Source: an uncultured Collinsella sp.
GTDB taxonomy: Bacteria > Actinomycetota > Coriobacteriia > Coriobacteriales > Coriobacteriaceae
Assembly (NCBI GenBank): GCA_902470765.1
Contig: CABRHW010000014.1
Span: 1 to 54,565, forward strand
Length of the DNA: 54,565 bases
Direction of reading: 5' to 3'
Shown here: positions 16,191 through 23,982 of the stretch, one piece after another
Position numbering within the stretch: position 1 is the stretch's first letter
How the letters are laid out: each line of letters opens with the position of its first letter
Notes under the pieces: model-generated
Databases searched by the model: none
What the model saw: only the letters and a program-made list of their open reading frames with translations
Told to the model about the DNA's origin: nothing
Translations under genes and position numbers: made by a program

Positions 16191-17600
16191 CTACTGTTTT
16201 GGTGCAAAGCGACCTGTCCCCCTTGCGCCAACGCCGGGATTGTCGATGCTGCGGCCGCGGCGCGATATGAGGCGCGAAACCTCGCCCAGCAACACGCCGA
16301 TCACCACACCCATGAGGATCGGCAACTTTGACATCTCGGCGGGCGAGCTGTTAAGCGGCACGATTGTCGCAACAATCGAAAGCACGAGTTCTACCACCGG
16401 CACCGCAAGCGCTACCGCAAGCACCTTGCCCTCGAAGGGCGCGCGAAACACACGCGGGCGGTCGTCGTATTTACGCAGGCGCCAAAACGCCGGGAACATC
16501 GGGATATAGCTCATGAGCAGAAAGACGACGTTCATCGAGAAGAAGACCCAAAAGACGTCGGAACCTTCACCCAGCGGAATCTGAAGTAGCAGCACCAAGC
16601 TGGCAAAACAACCGTTAATGAGTGCCGAGCCGTTGGGCATGCCGGTCTTCTTGGACACCAGCGCAAAGGGACGCGGCATGTTGCCATGGCGCGCGGCATA
16701 GCTCGCCACGTTGTTGACGCCAAAGCTCCAACAGATCATGTTGGCAAACAGCGTTACCAGAAAGGCCACGCCCACGACCATCGTCAGCGGGTGAGCGCGC
16801 CCCACCATGGCGGCAACCGCGTCCACAATGCCCGAATCGAGTGAAAGCTGCTCGGTGGGAACCGCGGCTCCAATACCGATGCCACAGATAATGTAGATCG
16901 CCGCGATGGCAACGCCACCGGCGATAACCGCCTTGGGGATATCGCGCGATGGGTTCTTCATCGTGCTGGCAAAGGTCGCGACCACCTCAAAGCCCATAAA
17001 GTTGAATAGGATGATTGAAAGATACGTCAGTGAGTTAGTGTCTCCCAGATCGGGGACAAATGTCTTAAACGACATATCGTTGGCAAAGCCGTTGTTGCAG
17101 GCAAACCAGATGCCGATGATTCCCACCACGGCGGTAATGAGCACCTTGATGACGGCGCCGCCATCCATGACCCAATCGGCCTCGGCCACCGGCTGCATTG
17201 CCATGACCGTGACGCCCCACACAAAGGCAAGCTCGATGGCAATTCGGACCCCAAGCGAAAATTCGATGCCCCATACCGCATTGATGACACTGGGGAACAT
17301 GCAGGCAATACTTGCCACCCACAGCGGAAAGTTGACCCAGTAGCACCAAGAGCAGCGGGCGCCCCAACGGTCGCCCAGGCCCAGACGAACCCAATCGTAC
17401 AGGCCGCCCTCGGAATCGAATGCCGTGCCCAGTTCGGCCACCACCAGGCCATAGGGCAGCAAAAACGTAATGATAAGGAAGATCCACCAGAAGAATTGCA
17501 CGTTGCCCATGGCAGATGCCGGAGCCGCCGCCTCGATGGTAAAGACGACACAGATAACCGAGAGGATGACCTCAAAGAGGGAGAACTTTTTACCTGCCAT
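16191..17600 (-). CDS. APC-superfamily amino acid/polyamine permease
   Basis: This 469-residue membrane protein has about twelve hydrophobic segments. It is paralogous over its whole length to the exchanger at 19713-21152: shared CVVF, EAAAPA, FFWWIFLIITFLLPYG, VVAELGT, and LSIILFNFMGFEV versus LSIIIFNFMGFEV. It is therefore likely a polyamine or amino acid antiporter. GGGGGAG precedes the ATG. It is the last gene of the ptcA-exchanger-aguA2-permease run but is separated from aguA2 by 539 bases containing terminators and a leader with its own hairpin, so it is probably expressed separately. Confidence 0.85.
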   Translation of the reverse strand: MAGKKFSLFEVILSVICVVFTIEAAAPASAMGNVQFFWWIFLIITFLLPYGLVVAELGTAFDSEGGLYDWVRLGLGDRWGARCSWCYWVNFPLWVASIACMFPSVINAVWGIEFSLGVRIAIELAFVWGVTVMAMQPVAEADWVMDGGAVIKVLITAVVGIIGIWFACNNGFANDMSFKTFVPDLGDTNSLTYLSIILFNFMGFEVVATFASTMKNPSRDIPKAVIAGGVAIAAIYIICGIGIGAAVPTEQLSLDSGIVDAVAAMVGRAHPLTMVVGVAFLVTLFANMICWSFGVNNVASYAARHGNMPRPFALVSKKTGMPNGSALINGCFASLVLLLQIPLGEGSDVFWVFFSMNVVFLLMSYIPMFPAFWRLRKYDDRPRVFRAPFEGKVLAVALAVPVVELVLSIVATIVPLNSSPAEMSKLPILMGVVIGVLLGEVSRLISRRGRSIDNPGVGARGTGRFAPKQ

Positions 17601-17772
17601 GGCGCGCTCCCCCTACAGCAAAAAGGATGGCATCTGTACCGAAGGCGCAGCCCAAGGTAGGGTTGCAGGCCGCGTCACCGGTACAGGTGCCATCCCAAAG
17701 AGAGGAGAGGATGCAATTGTTGGACCAGCGCTCGCGGAACAGGCGCGTGTAGATAACGATACGCTGGTACAT
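17590..17772 (-). CDS. Possible leader peptide/small protein overlapping the permease start
   Basis: This 60-residue ORF begins MYQRIVIYTRLFRERW, has CGGAG six bases before its ATG, and ends by overlapping the permease ATG by 11 bases. Its first 45 codons use the genome's preferred codons (AAC, CGC, ATC, TAC), and four cysteines are clustered in the middle. Its second half coincides with a strong terminator hairpin followed by TTTTT. It may therefore be a leader peptide whose translation decides read-through into the permease, or a small coupled protein. No family recognised. Confidence 0.4.
   Translation of the reverse strand: MYQRIVIYTRLFRERWSNNCILSSLWDGTCTGDAACNPTLGCAFGTDAILFAVGGARHGR
17620..17695 (-). 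terminator. Attenuator-like terminator just before the permease gene
   Basis: On the minus strand GGATGGCACCTGTACC (17695-17680) pairs with GGTACAGATGCCATCC (17640-17625), one mismatch in 16, directly followed by TTTTT (17624-17620). The permease start codon is only 20 bases further on. An intrinsic terminator at this spot implies regulated read-through. Confidence 0.55.
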
Positions 17773-17820
17773 AGATACTCCGATCAAAACGGCCGCGCTC
17801 GCGACCGGAACCTTTCGGCA

Positions 17821-17903
17821 ATTGAAGACGCGTCTGACCTGGAAAATTCAAGCGAACAATTGGCCTAACCCGCAAAAAATCCCAGGTCAGACGCGTATTC
17901 AAT
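17821..17903. repeat. 22-bp inverted repeat in permease leader region
   Basis: Arms at 17821-17842 and 17882-17903 pair over 22 bases with one mismatch; the core is ACGCGTCTGACCTGG. The 39-base interior shows nothing recognisable. It lies between the aguA2 terminators and the permease leader, in a 539-base region without a firm gene. Confidence 0.7.
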
Positions 17904-17954
17904 CAAAGAAAAAGGGCACTCCGAAGTGGAGGCAACGGAGTGCCCAAAGAAAAC

Positions 17955-18038
17955 CCAGCCGACCAAATCAGAAAGCCCCGGCCCGATTGATCGGCTGGAT
18001 ATTCCTAACACCCAGCCGGTCCGATTGATCGGCTGGGT
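17955..18038 (-). terminator. Double terminator hairpins downstream of aguA2
   Basis: Two successive hairpins share the word CCGATTGATCGGCTGG. CCAGCCGA (17955) pairs with TCGGCTGG (17991-17998), and ACCCAGCCG (18010-18018) pairs with CGGCTGGGT (18030-18038). On the minus strand the outer one runs into GTTTTCTTT. They lie about 100 bases past the aguA2 stop. Confidence 0.6.
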
Positions 18039-18040
18039 TT

Positions 18041-18126
18041 CTGAGGTGCGGCAGATTCCCGTGAAAGAGGAGCGAAGCGTACTTTGGTACGCAAGCGACG
18101 AATGAACGGGAAGGTGCCGCGGCTCA
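18041..18126. repeat. Structured hairpin with GCGTAC/GTACGC apex, copy 1
   Basis: Nested arms: GAGGTGCGGCA with TGCCGCGGCTC, TTCCCGT with ACGGGAA, and an apical GCGTAC-TTTG-GTACGC (18077-18092). A similar nested structure with GCGTAC-TGTG-GTACGC at its apex follows the exchanger gene at 19630-19714. Both lie directly after a stop codon in the agmatine cluster. Confidence 0.6.
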
Positions 18127-18139
18127 GGAAGCCAGACGA

Positions 18140-19345
18140 TTAAGCGGACGGCTCCTGCTGAGTGATGCAGTGGATATTGCCGCCGCCGAAGACGACCTGC
18201 TCGGACTGAACGCCAACGCACTTGTAGACGCCCTCGCCCCAGACCTCGTCATAGATCTTCTGGAGCGTGTCAACGGCCAGCTGGTCGTTCTCGTCGCCGT
18301 ACTGCGGGACGATAACGCCGTGGTTGGTGACCAGGTAGTTCATGTAGGAGGCGATCAGCGGCTCGTCGGCAACGCGCGGCTCGGCGTTCTCGTCGGCGTC
18401 GATGGTATCGCAGGAAGCCTGGTCCATGAACAGCGGGTTCACGGGCATGCAGAGCTTGTAGACCTTCATCTTGCGGCCCTTGGCGTCAACGGCGTTGGAG
18501 AGGGTCTCGTAGGCAGCGTGGCACTGCTCGTAGAACGGGTACTCGGGATCGTCGGTCCAGATGCAGGCCATGACGCCCGGGGCGATGAACGTGGCGACGT
18601 CATCGATGTGGCCGTTGGTCTCCTCGGGGTCGATGCCCTCCTTGACCCAAATGACCTTCTCAACACCCAAGTAATCCTTGAGGTGCTCGTCCATATAGGC
18701 GCGAAGCTCCTCGCTCCAGGGCTCAAACTTCTTGTGGAACTTGGGCCAGATGGACTCGGGATCCTCTTCCTCCTCCAGAACCGCAGAGCAGGTGCGACCC
18801 GGGGAAAGCAGGCACTGGTCGGTCACGACAAGGGTACCCTCGCCGTCGACGGTGATGGAGCCGCCCTCGAGGATCATGTCATCGGGACGATAGCGACGGC
18901 AGCCGGAGAGCTCAGCCATCTTAAGGGCGATCTGCTCGTCCTTATCCCACGGGAAATAGAGGCCGTCAACGAGGCCGCCGTAGGCGTTGAAGTGCCAGTG
19001 GTTGGCGCGCTTCTCGCCCTTGCCGTTGATAACGTAGGTGGCAGCGGTATCGCGGAACCAGGCGTCGTCGGTGGTCATCTCGATAACGGTGACGTTCTCG
19101 TTGTCCTCGAAGACGGCCTTGCAGTTGGCGTAGTCGGCCTGGTTGGCGCACATGGTGACCGGGGTGAACTCGGCGATGGCGCGAGCGATGGCGGCATACT
19201 GCTTCTGAGCCGGCTTGGCGCCGTGGGCCCAGGTGTCGGTGCGGTGGGGCCAGCCCATCCACACGCGATCCTGCGGGGCGAACTCAGCAGGCATAAAGAA
19301 GCCGTCGGCCTTGGGAGTGGACTCGGACTCGGTGATCGTACGCAT
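18140..19345 (-). CDS. aguA: Agmatine deiminase (second copy, in the carbamoyltransferase cluster)
   Basis: The 401-residue protein of the agmatine deiminase family should convert agmatine to N-carbamoylputrescine for the carbamoyltransferase upstream. Motifs: SESTPKADGFFMPAEF, ILEGGSITVDGEG, TNGHIDDVA and the nucleophile Cys393 in GGGNIHCITQQEP. The substrate-side motif reads AWFRDTAAT, where copy 1 has SWIRDPGPA. An insertion of about 25 acidic/charged residues (EEEEDPESIWPKFHKKFEPW) is absent from copy 1. The ATG at 19345 has TTGGAGGAAA upstream; the ORF extends further but without signals. Confidence 0.9.
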   Translation of the reverse strand: MRTITESESTPKADGFFMPAEFAPQDRVWMGWPHRTDTWAHGAKPAQKQYAAIARAIAEFTPVTMCANQADYANCKAVFEDNENVTVIEMTTDDAWFRDTAATYVINGKGEKRANHWHFNAYGGLVDGLYFPWDKDEQIALKMAELSGCRRYRPDDMILEGGSITVDGEGTLVVTDQCLLSPGRTCSAVLEEEEDPESIWPKFHKKFEPWSEELRAYMDEHLKDYLGVEKVIWVKEGIDPEETNGHIDDVATFIAPGVMACIWTDDPEYPFYEQCHAAYETLSNAVDAKGRKMKVYKLCMPVNPLFMDQASCDTIDADENAEPRVADEPLIASYMNYLVTNHGVIVPQYGDENDQLAVDTLQKIYDEVWGEGVYKCVGVQSEQVVFGGGNIHCITQQEPSA

Positions 19346-19629
19346 AAGATTTCCTCCAAATCGAACGATCGCTTGCCGCGGGCGGGTTACCCGCGGCCTT
19401 AAGCCAAGAGATGGTAGGCGCCCGTTCCCCGGCAAAGGTCGGGGCGCCCGGCGCCGGTTTTCACGGAGTCGCACCGGCGGGCGACGACGTAACCCGGTGC
19501 GCGGAGACAAAACGCACGAAGGATACGGGAGAGAGATTGGGGCGGGCGGTGGTTACCGGAGCTATCGCTCACACCCACCCCAGGGAGTGGTTAGCAAACC
19601 TGTCGCTTGGGCACGCCTCCGAAGAGGCT
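19346..19629 (-). other. Long GC-rich leader of aguA2 without a gene
   Basis: This intergenic stretch has no coding signal. It contains several nested GC-rich inverted repeats, for example CCGCGGG/CCCGCGG near the aguA2 start, GGCGCCCG with a GGGGCGCCCGG block, and CACCGGCGGGCG with CCGGTGCG. It could be a structured mRNA leader or processed spacer. I checked for T-box, guanidine-I/II/III and c-di-GMP signatures and found none. Confidence 0.35.
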
Positions 19630-19714
19630 AGAGTGCCCGGAGTCGGGAGCGACAAGCCCGACGAAGCGTACTGTGGTACGCGAGGAGGGTTGGAGCCCCG
19701 AATCCGGGTGCTCT
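19630..19714. repeat. Structured hairpin with GCGTAC/GTACGC apex, copy 2
   Basis: AGAGTGCCCGGAGTCGGG (19630-19647) pairs with CCCGAATCCGGGTGCTCT (19697-19714) with few mismatches. The apex GCGTAC-TGTG-GTACGC is at 19666-19681. It begins at the exchanger's stop codon and may be its terminator or a processing site within the operon. Confidence 0.6.
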
Positions 19715-21152
19715 AGTTCTCCTCGGCCTCGGCGGCCTCCTCAGCGAGACGCTGGGCAGCCAGCTCGGGGGTGAGACCCTTGTACTCGGTCTCGCGGCCC
19801 CTAGCGCTCACGACGCGGACGACCTCGCCGATGAGCACGAGCACGATGAAGATGACAATCATCGGAACCTTGTCGCCAATCTCAGCGGCGGAGAACGGAA
19901 TCAAGGTCGCGACGATGGCAAGGACCAGCTCGATGCAGGGAATGGCCAGCATGACCTTCATCATGGTGCCCTTAAACGGGAACGTGAAGATGCGCTCGCG
20001 GTTGGGGTCGTTCTTACGAAGGTTGAGGAACGCCGGGAACATCGGGATGTAGGTGAGCAGCAGGAAGACGACGGAGGTGCCGAAGAGCATCCAGAAGACA
20101 CCGTTGGAGATGGCGTCGATGGGAACCAGCTGCAGGCACAGCACCAGGGAGGCAACGATAGCGTTAACCAGGTTGGCGCCGTTGGGCATGTCGTCATCCG
20201 AGATCATCGAAGCAAAGACCTTGGGCATGTTGCCGTGCTCGGCAGCATAGCGGGCAACGGAGTTGACGCCGAAGGACCAAGCGGCCATGTTGGCGAACAG
20301 GGTGATCAGGAAGGCGATGCAGATGACCTTGAAGATCATGGAGTCGCCCACCATGGTCTGGACGGCATAGATCATGCCGTAGTCGGGGTCGATGGCATCG
20401 GCCGGCACAGCAGCACCGATGCCAAAGCCAGCGAACAGGTAGATCACGGCGATGGACAGGCCGCCAACGATGATAGCCTTGGGGATATCGCGAGCGGGAT
20501 CGGCCATGTCGTCGGTCATGGTGCAGATGACCTCGAAGCCCATGAAGTTAAAGATGATGATCGACAGGTAGCCGAGAGCGTTGGTGTTGGTGAGCTCGGG
20601 CAGGAAGGTGGTAGCGGACATGTCGTTCGCAAAACCGTTCTCCATGGCGTACCAAATGCCCAGAGCGCCGACGATAACGGCAACGGCGACCTTGATGATG
20701 GCGCCACCGTTAAGGACCCACTCGGAGTCAGCCGCCTTGGAGCGACCCATGAGGTAGACGATCCACACAAAGGCAAGATCGATACCCATCTTGGCAATCA
20801 GATTGAACTCAACGCCAAAGACCATGCCCAAAATGTCGGGGAACATGGTAGCCAGCGAGGCAATCCACAGCGGGTAGTTAACCCAGTAATAGTACGAAAT
20901 GCGGGCACCCCACTTGTCGCCCAGGCCATCGCGTACCCAGTCGTAAATGCCACCCTCGCCGTCATAGGTAGTGCCGAGCTCGGCGACAACCATGCCATAC
21001 GGGAGCAAGAAGGTCAGGATCAGGAAGATCCACCAGAAGAACTGCTGGTTGCCAATGGCGGCAGCAGGAGCGGCGGCCTCGCAAACGAAGACGACGCAGA
21101 TGATGGTCGAAATGACCGTCAAGAAGGAAAGCTTTTTCTTTCCGTCGCTCAT
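19713..21152 (-). CDS. aguD: Agmatine/putrescine exchanger, APC superfamily
   Basis: The 479-residue protein has about twelve membrane helices. It should import agmatine in exchange for putrescine, as in other agmatine deiminase clusters. Segments include CEAAAPAAAIGNQQFFWWIF, VVAELGT, NFMGFEVICT and a hydrophilic, glutamate-rich tail (AAQRLAEEAAEAEEN). AAAGGAG precedes the ATG at 21152. It follows ptcA by 132 bases and precedes aguA2. Function is assigned from family and neighbourhood; a related amino acid or polyamine antiport cannot be excluded. A full-length paralog lies at 16191. Confidence 0.85.
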   Translation of the reverse strand: MSDGKKKLSFLTVISTIICVVFVCEAAAPAAAIGNQQFFWWIFLILTFLLPYGMVVAELGTTYDGEGGIYDWVRDGLGDKWGARISYYYWVNYPLWIASLATMFPDILGMVFGVEFNLIAKMGIDLAFVWIVYLMGRSKAADSEWVLNGGAIIKVAVAVIVGALGIWYAMENGFANDMSATTFLPELTNTNALGYLSIIIFNFMGFEVICTMTDDMADPARDIPKAIIVGGLSIAVIYLFAGFGIGAAVPADAIDPDYGMIYAVQTMVGDSMIFKVICIAFLITLFANMAAWSFGVNSVARYAAEHGNMPKVFASMISDDDMPNGANLVNAIVASLVLCLQLVPIDAISNGVFWMLFGTSVVFLLLTYIPMFPAFLNLRKNDPNRERIFTFPFKGTMMKVMLAIPCIELVLAIVATLIPFSAAEIGDKVPMIVIFIVLVLIGEVVRVVSARGRETEYKGLTPELAAQRLAEEAAEAEEN

Positions 21153-21284
21153 GATGAGCTCCTTTGCTCAGTCTTGGACAGATCCGAGGCCCAAGGCACT
21201 AAGGCAATCGCTTGGTCCTCGGTGAGCGGGCGACAGGAGACGAGCATCCGCCGCCCGCAAACGTGCTTTTTAAAGCCTTGGGGC

Positions 21285-22358
21285 TTAGAGCTGCTCGAGA
21301 GCCTCGAGAGCGGCGTGGAGCTCAGCCTTGGCAGAGTACTCGACGCCCTCGTCGTTGAGCGGGGTGCGCTTGCCCAGAGCGGCAAGGAGAGCACGGATGG
21401 AGTGCTTGCGGTTCTCAGCCTCGACCCAGCACAGGGAGCGCTCGGGATCATCCATGACCTCGTCGACGACCTCCTCGTTGCGGGTGGCCGGCAGGCAGTG
21501 CATGAACTTGGAGTTGGGGCCGGCGAAGTTCATCATGTCCATGGTGACCTGATACTTGGGATAGAACACATCCATGTAGTTCTCGCCCGAGACCTCCTCG
21601 TCGTACAGGCCGTACCACACGTCGGTGTAGATGAAGTCGGCGCCCTTGATGCACTCGATGTCGTCGGAGATGACGATGGAGCCGCCGGAGACCTTGCAGT
21701 TCTCCTCGGCGATGGCCATCATCTGCTTGCCGAACTCGGCGCGCTCCTCAACGGTGCCAACGTGCAGGCCGCCGTCGGGGATCTGGTGGCCCTTAGGTCC
21801 AAACTGGACAAACTTCATGCCGACCTTGGAGGCGATGAACATGAGGGAGACGCAGACCTGGGTGGCGTCGCCGATGAAGGCCAGGGTGCAGTCCTCGATC
21901 TTCTTGCCCTCGGGGAGGTTCTCGAGCATGGTCATGAGGTCGCCCATCTCCTGCGTGGGATGGTTGAACTCGGACATGCCGTTGATGACGGGCACAGCGG
22001 AGCCCTCGGCGAGGCCGACGACGTCCTTGTGACGGTCAACGCGAGCCATCATAATGTCGAGCAGCGAACCCATGACGCGAGCGGTATCGCCCAGGGACTC
22101 GTGGCCACCGAGCTGGATGGTGCCAGGGCCATAGAACTGAGCGTGGCCGCCAAGGTCGGTCATAGCGGTCTCGAAGGAAAGACGGGTGCGGGTGGAGACC
22201 TGCTGGAAGATCATGCCAAGGCTCTTGTTGCGGAGCAGGTGCGGATAATAACCGTCGACCTTGATGGCCTTCTTCATTGCCAGGCCAAGATCCTCGATAG
22301 CCAGGATCTGCTCTTTGGTGAAGTCGTTGGTGTCGATGAAATCCTTAGGCAGTGCCAT
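21285..22358 (-). CDS. ptcA: Putrescine carbamoyltransferase
   Basis: The 357-residue enzyme phosphorolyses N-carbamoylputrescine to putrescine and carbamoyl phosphate. The carbamoyl-phosphate site STRTR is in LGMIFQQVSTRTRLSFETAM, followed by GHESLGDTARV, PVINGMSEFNHPTQE, GDATQVCVSL and the FMHCLPATRNEEV loop. The IFQQ-STRTR context, YTDVWYGLYDEE and VFYPKYQV match putrescine rather than ornithine carbamoyltransferases. The ATG at 22358 has GGAAAGGAAA upstream. It is the first gene of the minus-strand run ptcA-aguD-aguA2, divergent from the membrane LuxR. No carbamate kinase to use the carbamoyl phosphate is in the window. Confidence 0.9.
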   Translation of the reverse strand: MALPKDFIDTNDFTKEQILAIEDLGLAMKKAIKVDGYYPHLLRNKSLGMIFQQVSTRTRLSFETAMTDLGGHAQFYGPGTIQLGGHESLGDTARVMGSLLDIMMARVDRHKDVVGLAEGSAVPVINGMSEFNHPTQEMGDLMTMLENLPEGKKIEDCTLAFIGDATQVCVSLMFIASKVGMKFVQFGPKGHQIPDGGLHVGTVEERAEFGKQMMAIAEENCKVSGGSIVISDDIECIKGADFIYTDVWYGLYDEEVSGENYMDVFYPKYQVTMDMMNFAGPNSKFMHCLPATRNEEVVDEVMDDPERSLCWVEAENRKHSIRALLAALGKRTPLNDEGVEYSAKAELHAALEALEQL

Positions 22359-22481
22359 GTCGATTTCCTTTCCGCCGGTCTTGCCGACTATTACTGAGAG
22401 GCGCTCGTACATCACGCCCCGTGTTGACAACACCATCATTCACCCGTATGCAATTTTTACCTAGTTTATTCGGGATTAAAG

Positions 22482-22571
22482 ACCGTTCACGGAGTTACAT
22501 CCCCTCTAAACCAATATAAACCCGCAGGTAGCTGGCTTGGAAGGGGTTTACTATCTAGAACCGTGAACGGT
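22482..22571. promoter_or_regulatory. Intergenic control region between ptcA and its divergent LuxR
   Basis: ACCGTTCACGG (22482-22492) and its reverse complement CCGTGAACGGT (22561-22571) flank a cluster of TAAACC half-sites: 22507, 22517 (within TAAACCCGCAGGTA) and GGTTTA at 22545, with another GGTTTA at 22641. The layout suggests one regulator on the outer inverted pair and the LuxR on the TAAACC sites. Assignments are inference. Confidence 0.5.
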
Positions 22572-22687
22572 ATACGGGTATCCTGTATCACGTCCTCTAA
22601 TCCGCGACGGGACATACGGTTGAGGGCGGTATATCCGTAGGGTTTACGGAGCTTATCCAAAGATCAGATGAGATGGGACGGCGACAG

Positions 22688-23653
22688 ATGAACACGCTCA
22701 TGTTCTTCTACACCCTAGCGATACTCGTTATCTGTATTGTGACGGCGGTGCTTTCGCTTGCCGCCTACGCCTCGTCTCGTCGACGCTTTTTTATCTATGG
22801 CAGCGGCGTTTTTATTTGCTATGCCATCGAGATGACCGAGATCTTCTTTTTTGAATACACGTTGCAAAACCAGAGTTTTCCGGCAAGCGACTATTACTCA
22901 ATTACCATGCCTGTGTTGCGAACCCTCGTGGCAACCGCTTCGCAGGCTTTTATTTGGCTGATCGCCATGGACTTGCTCGACAAGCACTCTAAGAAGCTGT
23001 TCATCATTCCCGTCGCAACGTTCTTGGTAAGCGAGCTGTTGATTATCGTCGCCGTCCCCTATGGTCCCATGCACCAGTGGCTCTATTACACGATGCGCCA
23101 GGTGTTCCTCATCTTTGTGGGACTGTATATCTTTTGGACAGCTCGCAAGAGTACGAAGGTTGAGCTGAAGGCACGTGTTAACAACCAAAAGAAGCACCTG
23201 ATTATCGGCGCCATTCTGGTTGGCTGCATCGTTGCCGAGGACTTCTACAACATCCTGGTAGTTCCCATGAGCCTGGCGCCCTCTTGGTTGCAGCTGTACC
23301 TGTCCGAGCGCAACTTTAGCGAGAACGTCTTCGCTTGCTACTTTGCCATCCTGCTGATTATCTACGCCTATCACGTGCTTTCGATTCGCATGCAAGAGGC
23401 GCCCGAGGAAAAGAACGTCAGCGATCTTGATCGGCACATCGAAGAACAGATGCCCTTCTATCGCAACGCCTACAAGCTCTCCAACCGCGAAACCGAGGTC
23501 ATGCGTCTGGTCGTGCTGGGCAAGTCGAACCAAGAGATCGCTGACGAGCTATTCCTTGCCGTGGGCACCGTCAAAACCCACATCCACAACATCCTGGTCA
23601 AAACCGAGCAGCAAAACCGCACCACGTTGATCCTCCACTTTTGGAAGCGCTAG
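22688..23653 (+). CDS. Membrane-anchored LuxR-family regulator, AguR-like
   Basis: The 321-residue protein has a multi-helix N-terminal membrane domain (about 1-235) and a C-terminal LuxR HTH (SNRETEVMRLVVLGKSN and VGTVKTHIHNILVKTEQQN). I prefer the ATG at 22688, because MNTLMFFYTLAILVI then aligns with the starts of the two paralogs; an ATG 15 bases earlier is possible, and neither has a strong Shine-Dalgarno. Divergent from ptcA-aguD-aguA2, it has the domain layout and context of AguR, the agmatine-sensing membrane activator of lactic acid bacteria. Agmatine is therefore the likely ligand, though untested. Confidence 0.85.
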   Translation: MNTLMFFYTLAILVICIVTAVLSLAAYASSRRRFFIYGSGVFICYAIEMTEIFFFEYTLQNQSFPASDYYSITMPVLRTLVATASQAFIWLIAMDLLDKHSKKLFIIPVATFLVSELLIIVAVPYGPMHQWLYYTMRQVFLIFVGLYIFWTARKSTKVELKARVNNQKKHLIIGAILVGCIVAEDFYNILVVPMSLAPSWLQLYLSERNFSENVFACYFAILLIIYAYHVLSIRMQEAPEEKNVSDLDRHIEEQMPFYRNAYKLSNRETEVMRLVVLGKSNQEIADELFLAVGTVKTHIHNILVKTEQQNRTTLILHFWKR

Positions 23654-23659
23654 CCTGCC

Positions 23660-23945
23660 AAAAAGGGACAGGTTTATTTTGGCAGGTTTTATCTGGGCAA
23701 ACGCCAGCCGCCGCGAGAGAGCTGTTTTTCCCTTCGTGGCGGTCTTCTAGCAGAAAAACTAAGTGAGTAGGCTTTTTGCAGGAGGCCAAGCACGCCCTAT
23801 AACGCCACAGCCCTGACCTGCGGTTTTATCGATCATTTGTCGTGATGTGCTCGGCAAGTTCAAAAAAGTCTACTCACTTGCATCCGAGACGCACCAGATA
23901 GGCAAAATACCGCCGCGAAAGGGTCCCTGGTCCCTTCGCGGCGGT
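23660..23945. repeat. Composite palindromic repeat family A, copy 2
   Basis: Same order of parts as 9745-10015: a GGGACAGGTTTATTTTGG leader, a CCGCCGCGAGAG hairpin, an element bounded by AAGTGAGTAGGC (23761) and GTCTACTCACTT, and the hairpin CCGCCGCGAAAGGG / CCCTTCGCGGCGG. It separates the convergent LuxR and ABC permease genes. Identity to copy 1 is high across the whole length, with small changes inside hairpin loops. Confidence 0.8.
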
Positions 23946-23982
23946 CATACGCCTCTGATTTTGCGACGGTTTTACCGGCTTG

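Noticed and set aside
19346..19629. Riboswitch or T-box in the long aguA2 leader
   Set aside because: No T-box antiterminator sequence, guanidine-family core or other known conserved core could be found by eye. Only generic GC-rich stems are present.
21285..22358. Anabolic ornithine carbamoyltransferase
   Set aside because: The gene shares the carbamoyltransferase fold, but YTDVWYGLYDEE, VFYPKYQV and IFQQ-STRTR, and the exchanger and agmatine deiminase neighbours, fit putrescine carbamoyltransferase better.
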